From assembly GCA_963714035.1 (NCBI GenBank), contig OY970224.1, positions 3,286,001-3,350,000 on the forward strand: a DNA stretch of 64,000 nucleotides, written 5' to 3'. The DNA is from DATFVB01 sp963714035. Lineage in GTDB: Bacteria; Acidobacteriota; Thermoanaerobaculia; UBA5066; DATFVB01. A program made the translations under genes and the position numbers. The notes under the pieces were generated by a model. The model was given only the letters and a program-made list of their open reading frames with translations, ran no database searches and was not told where the DNA came from. Positions 8,301 through 14,742 of the stretch are shown piece by piece; positions within the stretch are counted from its first letter, which is position 1; the number at the start of each line of letters is the position of its first letter.

Positions 8301-8707
8301 ACGACGACGTGGACACGGCGCCCCACTGGGCCGACGTGCCGGGCCGTCTCACCCGCTACGGGGACGTGACGCCGCTCCTCGCCGCCGCCGACGACCACTG
8401 GGTCGCCTTCGCCGGCGGCGACGCGGTCCGGATCGAGTACGACGCGCGGCCTCTTCCGCCGCTTCCGAACGGATGGAAGCGGGACTGGATCCTGGTGTCG
8501 GACGGCTGGGACAAGGACTTCGACAAGAACACCGTCGCGGGGACGACCGTGGGGCCGTATCCGTACCACGCCATGTCTTCCTATCCCTATCCTGACTCGG
8601 CGCCGTTCCCCGATCCGCGTTTCCTCGACGAATGGCTGACGCGCGCCGTCTCGCCGGAGAAATTCGACGGCTGGGTCCGCGATTCCGGCGAGCCCGCGCT
8701 GCGGTGA
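5390..8707 (+). CDS. TPR plus FG-GAP/ASPIC repeat exported protein
   Basis: The 1105-residue protein has a signal peptide (MIRAISALTALALSLAPSIAAVSG). A helical TPR-like region (about 30-290) follows. Then come five VCBS/FG-GAP calcium-loop repeats (about 330-535): DLDLDGDLDVYLF, DVDRDGDPDLV, DLDADGRPDLVV, DLDNDGFPDVIV and DADGDGDLDLVI. An ASPIC-like segment (RQGIGSLVEVKAG) follows, then a further 500 residues I cannot assign. FG-GAP blades form beta propellers used in surface adhesion and protein contacts. Residues about 803-838 are an in-frame insertion of four 9-residue repeats (GGEPLTKSS) encoded by palindromic DNA. Its stop overlaps the GTG of the next gene. The start is the ATG at 5390; open frame upstream shadows kdsB. 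Confidence 0.85.
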   Translation: MIRAISALTALALSLAPSIAAVSGSALSPDRAAEILALKNRGLAELEEGKNAEAQTAFAKLAELVPAEPLPFADGAIAALRGSDPATAARLLARAESAGPPRADLFAIAAAIAEAKNDAAGARAMLGKAAALSPKDLESRWRWIRSAELDPSAKSDVAAISRYLSEIVRESPASVPAWMKLLLVRISAGDAAGARDAEATLERILAPADARVAKFLDDGRGLLLAGKLPEAGLKFRIAENLLRVTDRYRQSLSELYTEIVGMPLEAFSPAFEESLRPRAGAPIPISFSEKRARPELDPERLARVVDLANDGRPQPYAIPAPFRDAVFSDLDLDGDLDVYLFGSGGPDRLMRNNLDGTWTDVSAATGDASFSSSRCVAADVDRDGDPDLVCVTSRGALEIRSNLRQGRFETIRTGVENAVDVAVADLDADGRPDLVVATKTGLVLLVNRGGGRLERAAGGDLAKLPAGFVPRRVELADLDNDGFPDVIVGGEEGLAIWRNAGLDTFTWWPIAPKGVGRVDAIAAEDADGDGDLDLVISEAGRTRLFENEGGNANDWLDVVLEGLASGSGKVNRQGIGSLVEVKAGNLYVARTVSTPPTHFGLGKRGKADVVRCVWTNGIPQNLMDQKGRTTVREVQQLKGSCPFVYARDGRTGRWSFVSDALGRAPIGLLYDGVHLAGADPREWLKIGGQMLAPDSRGVLAIDYTEELWEAAFLDMARLVAVDHPAGTDFVPNERMVPGVLEKKIFTVARPRPVARALEDGEDVTDLLRAADHRYVVPGRETAYQGVRSEHALELDLGPIGRGSGGEPLTKSNGGEPLTKSSGGEPLTKSSGGKPLRKTSRVMLYLDGWIFYTDTSINVSIAQRRDVHPLAPVLEVPDGKGGWRIAIAALGFPAGKTKTMPVDLTGIVDPRDPRVRIRTTMAIWWDQAFVTVDDPAVDVHTTELSPARAMLSFRGFSRRYRETPDGPELFDHDDVDTAPHWADVPGRLTRYGDVTPLLAAADDHWVAFAGGDAVRIEYDARPLPPLPNGWKRDWILVSDGWDKDFDKNTVAGTTVGPYPYHAMSSYPYPDSAPFPDPRFLDEWLTRAVSPEKFDGWVRDSGEPALR
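7796..7903. repeat. four 27-base palindromic repeats inside a coding region
   Basis: Four tandem 27-base units begin at 7796, 7823, 7850 and 7877. Each contains the hairpin AGTGGC-GGCGA-GCCACT followed by CACGAAGAGC-like sequence; the last unit is the most diverged. Because 27 is a multiple of three, the host gene stays in frame and gains the peptide GGEPLTKSS-like repeats. The hairpin is REP-like, so this appears to be an extragenic element captured by a gene. Confidence 0.85.
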
Positions 8708-10395
8708 AGCGCGTCGCCGCTCTTCTCGCGTCGGTCCTTCTCGCGGGCAGCGCCCGCGCCGGCACGATCCGGTTCGCGGACGTCACGAAGACGGCGGGCA
8801 TCCGGTTCAAGTTCCACACCGACCTGCGCCGCGGCCGGATGATCGCGACGATGGGCGGGGGAGTCGCGGCGGCCGATTTCGACGGCGACGGCTGGACCGA
8901 TCTCTTCTTCACCGGTTCGGCGGGAAACGCGAACAAGCCTCAGGACGGCCCGTGCGGAGTGCTCTACCGGAATCGCGGCGACGGGACGTTCGAGGACGTC
9001 ACGGAGCGCTCCGGCATCCGGGCGTGCGGCTGGCAGATGGGAGCGCACTGGATCGACGTCGATTCCGACGGCCTGCCCGACCTCGTCGTCTCCGGTCTCG
9101 ACTGCACCCGCGTCTGGAAGAACCTCGGCGGCGGAAAGTTCCGCGAGATCACCCGCGAGATCGGGATCGACGTGGGTCGCCAGTTCACGATCGGCGTCGC
9201 CGCCGGAGACATCGACGGCGACGGCCGCGTCGATCTCTATTTCCTCGGGTACCTCGAGACGACTCCGGAGAAAGAGCGCTCGTTCCCGCAGTTCCAGGTC
9301 CGGCTTCCCGAGGACTATGCCGGCGAGACCGGCATCTTCTTCCGCCAGCGGGACGACGGCCGGTTCGAGAACGTCACCGCGCGCACGGGAGGAGACGACG
9401 CCGGCGGCAAGGGAACGGGCGCCGTCCTCTTCGACTACGACGGCGACGGGAAGCCCGACCTCTTCGTCGCCAACGACCGCGTCTCGAACCGGCTCTACCG
9501 GAACCGCGGCGACGGGACGTTCGAGGACGTGACCGACGAGACGGGCGCCGGAGCGCGCGGTGGAAAGCCTCGGGCCGGCATGGGGATCGCAGTGGGAGAC
9601 CCGTTCGGCGCCGGACGCCCCGACGTGTACGTGACGAATTTCTCGGGAGAGACGAACACCTATTACCGCAACGTCGAGGGAGCGCTCTTCGACGACGCGA
9701 CGGAGCAGACCGGCACGGGCCGGCAGTCGTGGCCGTACGTCCAGTGGGGAACGCATTTCGCCGATTTCGACGACGACGGCAATCCGGACCTCTACGCGGT
9801 ATCCGGGCATCTCGTTCCGCACCTCCTCGCGAAGATCGCCGGGCTCTTCAACGGCAAGCACCTCGCCGACGTGTTCCAGGGCGACGAGTCGTACCGTCAG
9901 CCGGTCTCGCTCTGGCGCAACGACGGGACGAAATTCGTCGACGCCGCGGCGACGTCCGGCGACCTCGCCGCGACGAAGCTCTGCGCGCGCGGCTCGACCG
10001 TCGCGGACTTCGACGGCGACGGCCGGCTCGATCTCGCGATCGCGGCGATCTCGGGCGGCCCGCGCCTGTTCCGGAACACGACCGGGGAAGCGGGCCATGC
10101 GATCGAGATCCTTCCGGTCGCGGGAAGCGATCGGCGGACCGTGCTCGGCACGAAAGTCCGCGTGACTGCGTCGGGTCGCGCGCGGACGCAAGAGTTCATC
10201 CTGCAGCCGTCGTACGCCTCCGGCTCCTGGGTCCCGCTCCACTTCGGCCTGGGGGCGGCGGACCGCGTCGACACGATCGAGATCATCCCTCCGGGCCGGA
10301 CCGCGCCGCGTTGGACGCTTCGCGACGTCGCCGCGGACCGCCTGTATCGCCTGCGCGACGGTGCTCTCGAGGAAGTTCGGAAGTTCCGGCGTTGA
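8704..10395 (+). CDS. CRTAC1-type FG-GAP/ASPIC-UnbV exported protein
   Basis: The 563-residue protein has a signal peptide (VKRVAALLASVLLAGSARA). FG-GAP/VCBS repeats follow, starting with TMGGGVAAADFDGDGWTDLF. Others include DVDSDGLPDLVV, DIDGDGRVDLYF, DYDGDGKPDLFV, DFDDDGNPDLYA and DFDGDGRLDLAI. It ends with the ASPIC/UnbV domain containing LQPSYASGSWVPLHFGLG. This is the complete bacterial CRTAC1 architecture, a calcium-binding propeller predicted to lie outside the cytoplasm. The GTG start overlaps the previous gene's TGA (GTGA), and its own TGA overlaps the next start, so the three genes are translationally coupled. The ligand is unknown. Confidence 0.9.
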   Translation: MKRVAALLASVLLAGSARAGTIRFADVTKTAGIRFKFHTDLRRGRMIATMGGGVAAADFDGDGWTDLFFTGSAGNANKPQDGPCGVLYRNRGDGTFEDVTERSGIRACGWQMGAHWIDVDSDGLPDLVVSGLDCTRVWKNLGGGKFREITREIGIDVGRQFTIGVAAGDIDGDGRVDLYFLGYLETTPEKERSFPQFQVRLPEDYAGETGIFFRQRDDGRFENVTARTGGDDAGGKGTGAVLFDYDGDGKPDLFVANDRVSNRLYRNRGDGTFEDVTDETGAGARGGKPRAGMGIAVGDPFGAGRPDVYVTNFSGETNTYYRNVEGALFDDATEQTGTGRQSWPYVQWGTHFADFDDDGNPDLYAVSGHLVPHLLAKIAGLFNGKHLADVFQGDESYRQPVSLWRNDGTKFVDAAATSGDLAATKLCARGSTVADFDGDGRLDLAIAAISGGPRLFRNTTGEAGHAIEILPVAGSDRRTVLGTKVRVTASGRARTQEFILQPSYASGSWVPLHFGLGAADRVDTIEIIPPGRTAPRWTLRDVAADRLYRLRDGALEEVRKFRR

Positions 10396-12170
10396 AAGCG
10401 CTGAAGACCGTGGCGATCGTGTTCCTCGCGATCGCCGTCGCGGGAGCCGTCGCGTGGAAGCTCCTCTTCGGCGCGCAGAGCTCGCGCCGTGCGCACGTGA
10501 CGGGGAGCCTCTTCCGCGACGTCACCGCCGAGTCGGGGATCCGGTTCCGGTTCCACGGCGATTTCTTCGACGCGAAGCTGATTCCGACGATGGGCGGAGG
10601 GGTCGCGGCCGCCGACTACGACGGCGACGGCTGGGTCGATCTCTTCTTCGTCACCCAGATTGCGCACGCGAGAAACGGCGTCAACACGAGGCCGCAGCGG
10701 CTCGAGGACTGCGGGAAGCTCTACCGGAACCGCGGCGACGGGACGTTCGAGGACGCGACGGCGCGATCCGGGATCCGCGCGTGCGGCTGGGGGATCTCCG
10801 CGATGTGGGCCGATCTCGATTCGGACGGCTTTCCCGATCTCGTCGTCGGCAACGCCGGCGGGAACACCGTCTGGCACAACGAGGGGAACGGGACGTTTCG
10901 CCTCGTCGCGGATTCCGGTCTCGAAAGCGGAAAGATGACGATCGGTCTGGCGGCCTTCGATGCCGACGGCGACGGCATCCCCGACGTCTACGAGGGGAAC
11001 TACCTCGACACGGACCCCGCTCGCGAGGGGAAGATCGGCTTCGAGGTCAAGACGCCGGACGAATACCCCGGAGAGGACAACGCCCTTTTTCGCGGAAGGG
11101 GCGACCTCCACTTCACCGACGTGACCGCGGAATCGGGAACGGCGGACCCCGGCTCGAAGACGATCGGCGCGGCCGCTCTCGATTACGACGGCGACGGCCG
11201 GACGGACCTCTACGTCGCCAACGACCAGTGGCGGAACACGCTCTTCCACAACGAAGGGGGGGGCCGCTTCCGCGACGTCTCGGAAGAAACGGGAACGGGC
11301 TATCCGGCGGAAGGCGGGACCGCCTTCGGCCGCCGGACCCGTTCGGGAATGGGCCTGGTCGCCGACGACCTCGACGGCGACGGCCGGCCCGACCTCTTCA
11401 TCACGAACTACGCCGCCGAGCCGAACACGCTGTACCGGAACGTGGCGGGCGCGCTCTTCGAGGAAGACGACCGGGCCGCTTTCGGCGGCGGCCGCGATCC
11501 GTCGATTCCCCTTTCGGGATGGGGCGCGGTCGCGATCGACTACGACGACGACGGCCGCGACGACCTCGCGGTGGCCAACGGACAGATCCTCCCGCGCTTC
11601 TGGACGGTGATCGGGTCGTGGATCAATCCGAAGGGAAGGAACTTCGCGGTCGGCGAGAAGAGTTACGCGCAGAGGCAGTTCCTCTTCCACAACGTCTCGC
11701 GCCCCGGGGAGCCGAAATTCGAGGACGTCTCGGCCGTCTCGGGCGATCTCGGCCGGCTCTGTTTCGTCGGGCGGGGTCTCGCGGCGGCCGATTTCGACGG
11801 GGACGGCCGCGTCGACCTCGCTTACAACCCGATCGACCGCCCGGCGGTGATCCTCCGCAACATGACGCCGGGGGGGCATTCGATCGAGATCCTGCCCGTC
11901 GCGGGGGCGGACCGGAAGACCGCGCTCGGCGCCGTCGTCACGGTCGCCGGGCGGGTCAAGCAGTTCTTCGTCCAGCCCTCCTACGCGTCGGGGTCCTGGC
12001 TGCCGCTGCACTACGGAATCGGAGCCTCGACGTCGGCGCGCGCCTCGATCCGCTGGCCCGACGGAACCGTTCAGGACCTCGGCGACGTCTCCGCCGGCGC
12101 GTGGAAGATCCGAAAGGGGGAGCGGCTCGAACCGCTGCGCCGACAGACTGCGGCAGCGCCAGGACGCTGA
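10392..12170 (+). CDS. membrane-anchored CRTAC1-type FG-GAP protein
   Basis: The 592-residue protein is a paralogue of the preceding one: FHGDFFDAKLIPTMGGG, many DxDGDG loops, and the ASPIC-type ending VQPSYASGSWLPLHYGIG. The N-terminus (LKALKTVAIVFLAIAVAGAVAWKLLF) is a single transmembrane helix with no evident cleavage site, so it is probably anchored in the inner membrane facing the periplasm. The TTG start at 10392 overlaps the stop of the upstream gene (TTGA). Close similarity to the previous gene indicates tandem duplication. The differing N-termini imply separate placement of the two propellers. Confidence 0.88.
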   Translation: MKALKTVAIVFLAIAVAGAVAWKLLFGAQSSRRAHVTGSLFRDVTAESGIRFRFHGDFFDAKLIPTMGGGVAAADYDGDGWVDLFFVTQIAHARNGVNTRPQRLEDCGKLYRNRGDGTFEDATARSGIRACGWGISAMWADLDSDGFPDLVVGNAGGNTVWHNEGNGTFRLVADSGLESGKMTIGLAAFDADGDGIPDVYEGNYLDTDPAREGKIGFEVKTPDEYPGEDNALFRGRGDLHFTDVTAESGTADPGSKTIGAAALDYDGDGRTDLYVANDQWRNTLFHNEGGGRFRDVSEETGTGYPAEGGTAFGRRTRSGMGLVADDLDGDGRPDLFITNYAAEPNTLYRNVAGALFEEDDRAAFGGGRDPSIPLSGWGAVAIDYDDDGRDDLAVANGQILPRFWTVIGSWINPKGRNFAVGEKSYAQRQFLFHNVSRPGEPKFEDVSAVSGDLGRLCFVGRGLAAADFDGDGRVDLAYNPIDRPAVILRNMTPGGHSIEILPVAGADRKTALGAVVTVAGRVKQFFVQPSYASGSWLPLHYGIGASTSARASIRWPDGTVQDLGDVSAGAWKIRKGERLEPLRRQTAAAPGR

Positions 12171-12367
12171 CCTATCAGAGGACTCAATGAATCGGATTGA
12201 TTGCTTTCACCGTTCTCGATTCGCGATGAGTCGAAGGCGCGCGGAGACGGGTTGGAAGACGCGTTCGGGGCGCCCGCCGGCGGGCAAGGCGTACATGAAT
12301 CGTACGTTGAACCCGGCGGCGGGCGCCACGGACGCGTATAACGACCGGTCTCCGCGCGCCTGCTCGT

Positions 12368-13546
12368 CTATTTCCAGGCGGATCCGACCTGGATATACAC
12401 CGCCCTCTGCCCCGACGGCCCGATCCCGAAGTCCACTCCGGCCTGGAGCCCGAGCTTTCTCGCGAGCAGATAACGGAACCCCAGTCCGGCCGTCCAGACG
12501 CTGTCGGAGGAGCCGATCTCGTTCCACGACGGAGCGACTCTCCCGACGCCGCCGAAGGCCAGCAGCATCCATCGCTCGTCGATCCAGAAGCGGGGCTCGC
12601 CCTCGGCGAGGAGGGCGACCTTGTCGATGTACTTGCCGGCCGTGAGCCCCCTCATCGAGAGCGCGGGCCGCATGTAGAACGGCATGTCTCCCCAGGCGTA
12701 GCTCGCGTCGACCCGAAGGCCGTATCCCCACCGCCCGAACGGACGCCCGAAGAAGAGCCCCTGGATCCGCGCCTTCCCGAAGCTCGTGTCGCTTCCGAAC
12801 GTCGGCTCGAACAGCGTCGTCTCCCCGCTGACATACTGGCCGCGATCCGGTGAAAGGAAGTTGTTTCGCGTGTCGTATTCGACGATTCCTCCGAGGCCGC
12901 CGACGTCGCTCTCGAGCTCGCGCGGCGCGATCCCGGCCGGGAGCTCGTCCGGGAGCTCGCCGTCGAACCGGCTGCGGGTACGGAGGTAGATGTACTGGAG
13001 CCCGGCGAAGAAAGCGCTGTCGCCGATCCTCGTCTGGAAACGCTGGAAGGTCGCGCCCGTCTCGATCGTGAACGCCACCGGATGGCCCTGGAGGGGACTC
13101 TCGGCGCCGAATCCGTAGAACTTCAGGTTGAGCGACAGATAGCCGAGCGCCCCCGTCAGCCGGTAGCGGTCGCCGGAAAAGGGGAGGAGGTACAGCCCGA
13201 GGGCTCCCCACGTGCCGTTCTCCGTTCCCGCGACCGCGCCGCCGTAGATCTTGGGCGTCGGCCGGCCTCCCTCGGGGATCTCTCCCGGCCGCTTGATGAA
13301 GATCGGCGCGAGGCCTCCCCCGAACCCGACCGCCGGCTCGGTGATGACGATCGGGACGAGCAGGAAGCCCGAGCGGCTCTGAAGGTAATCGGAGAGGTCC
13401 ATCCGTCCGTCTTCGGGATCGTCGAATTTCGAGAACATCCCGGCTGCCGCCGGCGATGCGAGGAGAGCCGTGAAAAAAGCCGCGAGGAGAGCCGCGCCGA
13501 AGATCCTTCCGCGGCCTGCGCCGCAGCGTCGAGGCCCGACGTTCAT
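12368..13546 (-). CDS. Omp85/BamA-like surface antigen barrel
   Basis: The 392-residue protein has a signal peptide (AALLAAFFTALLASPAAAG). The barrel pattern typical of the bacterial surface antigen (D15) group follows, including FLLVPIVITEPAVGFGGGLAPIFI near the start and VEYDTRNNFLSPDRGQYVSGE, which matches the YDTRDNxxxPxxGxY motif of Omp85-family barrels. No POTRA domains are present, so it is a short barrel-only member rather than BamA itself. Likely an outer-membrane protein. The end (VYIQVGSAWK) lacks a classical terminal Phe. It converges on the CRTAC operon, with 197 bases between showing no gene. Confidence 0.8.
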   Translation of the reverse strand: MNVGPRRCGAGRGRIFGAALLAAFFTALLASPAAAGMFSKFDDPEDGRMDLSDYLQSRSGFLLVPIVITEPAVGFGGGLAPIFIKRPGEIPEGGRPTPKIYGGAVAGTENGTWGALGLYLLPFSGDRYRLTGALGYLSLNLKFYGFGAESPLQGHPVAFTIETGATFQRFQTRIGDSAFFAGLQYIYLRTRSRFDGELPDELPAGIAPRELESDVGGLGGIVEYDTRNNFLSPDRGQYVSGETTLFEPTFGSDTSFGKARIQGLFFGRPFGRWGYGLRVDASYAWGDMPFYMRPALSMRGLTAGKYIDKVALLAEGEPRFWIDERWMLLAFGGVGRVAPSWNEIGSSDSVWTAGLGFRYLLARKLGLQAGVDFGIGPSGQRAVYIQVGSAWK

Positions 13547-13679
13547 CTCGGGATCGTAACCTCACCATCCCCTTCGGGTCATCCGGGCGGGGAGGATGGG
13601 CAGGCGAGAGCCGGCGGTCGCGCTCCGATCGACGCGGGGAAACGCGTCACCGTCCGGCCGGGCGATACAATGCGTGTGC

Positions 13680-13883
13680 GTGTCCGACCGATCTCGCTAC
13701 CCGGTCCGACGGATCGCTCTCCGGGACGAGGGGCGCGACACCGGCGTGGCGCATCTGAGCGCGGAAGAGCGACTTCGCATGGTCTGGCCCCTCACACTTC
13801 AGGCGTGGATGTTCAAGGAGGGCCGCTACGATGAACCGCGATTTCGTCGAGATGTTGTCCGCGTTGTCCGCCGAAAAGGCTGA
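13680..13883 (+). CDS. small conserved protein preceding a nucleotidyltransferase
   Basis: The recognisable part, LSAEERLRMVWPLTLQAWMFKEG followed by EPRFRRDVVRVVRRKG, matches a small family usually encoded directly before an MNT-type nucleotidyltransferase. I use the GTG at 13680, which has TACAAT at 13666-13671 upstream. The frame is open earlier but not protein-like. It overlaps the start of the downstream nucleotidyltransferase (13831), as in two-gene toxin-antitoxin-like modules. That partner is truncated here, so the module is probably dead or orphaned. Confidence 0.6.
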   Translation: MSDRSRYPVRRIALRDEGRDTGVAHLSAEERLRMVWPLTLQAWMFKEGRYDEPRFRRDVVRVVRRKG

Positions 13884-13986
13884 GTTCCTCCTCGTCGGCG
13901 CCCACGCGCTCTCCGTTTACGGTGTTCCCCGGTCGACCGGCGACATGGGCTCCACGCCGTCGAGCGGCCCGAGTAATTTCGTGTAG
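13831..13986 (+). pseudogene. truncated nucleotidyltransferase
   Basis: The reading frame begins MNRDFVEMLSALSAEKAEFL, then LVGAHALSVYGVPRSTGDM. This is the N-terminus of a nucleotidyltransferase whose next residues should be D-x-W with the catalytic aspartates. Instead, from about 13948 it runs into sequence that belongs to a DUF3052 gene on the other strand and stops at 13984. The catalytic D-x-D is missing, so the gene is a deletion remnant. A ribosome binding site (AAGGAGGG) is still present. Confidence 0.75.
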
Positions 13987-14075
13987 TATTTGGGCGCGTG
14001 CAGGGCGGCGGCGCGCATGCCGGCCTTGATCCCGAGCTTCTTCGGGAGGGGAGTCCCGGAGTAGCCCGCCGTCAC
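13950..14075 (-). pseudogene. truncated DUF3052 gene
   Basis: On the minus strand from a GTG at 14075 the frame reads VTAGYSGTPLPKKLGIKAG, then MRAAALHAPKYYTKLLGPL. This is the N-terminal third of a DUF3052 protein. It then fuses at about 13950 to the broken nucleotidyltransferase read from the opposite strand. The GTG overlaps the vapC-like stop (GTGA), so the gene was once the third cistron of the toxin-antitoxin operon. The rest was removed by the same deletion that truncated its neighbour. Confidence 0.7.
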
Positions 14076-14461
14076 GCTCGAATCACTTCGACCTCGTAGG
14101 CATCGAACGCCGGGTCGCGGGTGACGATCGGCATCTCCTCGATGCGCGACTGGGCAATCAGCATCCGGTCGAACGGATCGCGATGATGAAAGGGAAGGGC
14201 CGCGACGACGAGAGTGTGGCGGATCTCGACGGGCAGGGGACGAGCGTCGGTGTTCGCCATCCATTCGGGAAACATTCGGGACGGGTCTCCGGGGAGAGCG
14301 AGTTTCTTGTTCGCATATTTGATCGCGACTTCCCATGCGCTCGCGGCCGACAGGTACAGGTCGTTGGCCGGTGACTCCAGAACGTCGAGTGTCGACCTCT
14401 CAATGCGTTGAGGTTCGCTCAGTAGCCACAGCCACGTATGCGTATCAAGAAGAACTCTCAA
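14072..14461 (-). CDS. vapC: PIN-domain toxin, VapC family
   Basis: The 129-residue protein has the PIN-domain acidic residues in place: LLDTHTWLWLL (Asp6), AWEVAIKY (Glu), and HRDPFDRMLIAQ (two Asp), with IVTRDPAFDAY after. PIN toxins are magnesium-dependent RNases that cut tRNA or rRNA when not bound by their antitoxin. The ATG overlaps the antitoxin stop by four bases (ATGA), the usual antitoxin-first order. All catalytic positions are intact. The C-terminal VEVIRA ends at the DUF3052 remnant. Confidence 0.88.
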   Translation of the reverse strand: MRVLLDTHTWLWLLSEPQRIERSTLDVLESPANDLYLSAASAWEVAIKYANKKLALPGDPSRMFPEWMANTDARPLPVEIRHTLVVAALPFHHRDPFDRMLIAQSRIEEMPIVTRDPAFDAYEVEVIRA

Positions 14462-14703
14462 CGGTAGAAATCGTCGAGGATGTCGTCCGTGAGAGGGTCG
14501 TTGAAGTCGTCGGGTACCTTGAACCGACCGGCTTCACTCCCGAAAATCCGTTTCTCTCCTGGCGCCGAGATCCGGGTGAGCTTTGCCACTGGCTTTCCGG
14601 CGCTTGCAATCACGATCTCCTCTCCTCCCTCGACCCGTTTGAGGAGCTTCGAAAGGTGAGTCTTGGCTTCATGAATATTGACGATTTTCGAGGCGCTCTT
14701 CAT
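14458..14703 (-). CDS. Phd/YefM-type antitoxin
   Basis: The 81-residue protein contains KIVNIHEAKTHLSKLLKRVE and EEIVIASAGKPVAKLTRI, the classic Phd/YefM DNA-binding N-terminus. The acidic tail (DDFNDPLTDDILDDFYR) would bind and block the PIN toxin encoded next. Such antitoxins repress their own promoter. A palindrome, GTCTATAGAC, sits between the -35 and -10 elements just upstream, which fits autoregulation. The mRNA would begin at or very near the ATG. Confidence 0.88.
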   Translation of the reverse strand: MKSASKIVNIHEAKTHLSKLLKRVEGGEEIVIASAGKPVAKLTRISAPGEKRIFGSEAGRFKVPDDFNDPLTDDILDDFYR

Positions 14704-14709
14704 GGAATT

Positions 14710-14738
14710 ACAATAGCTAAGTCTATAGACTAAGTCAA
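14710..14738 (-). promoter_or_regulatory. promoter-operator of the Phd/VapC module
   Basis: Read on the minus strand, TTGACT (14738-14733) and TATTGT (14715-14710) are separated by exactly 17 bases, a good sigma-70-type promoter. The spacer holds the palindrome GTCTATAGAC (14721-14730), and CTAAGTC occurs twice around it, a likely operator for the antitoxin. Only six bases separate the -10 box from the antitoxin ATG, implying a leaderless mRNA. Confidence 0.7.
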
Positions 14739-14742
14739 CATG

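Noticed and set aside
4619..8569. A 1316-codon minus-strand open frame opposite the FG-GAP gene
   Set aside because: Only the last 239 codons are kdsB. The rest is an Arg/Pro/Glu-rich shadow of a GC-rich gene on the plus strand, with no domain and no start of its own.
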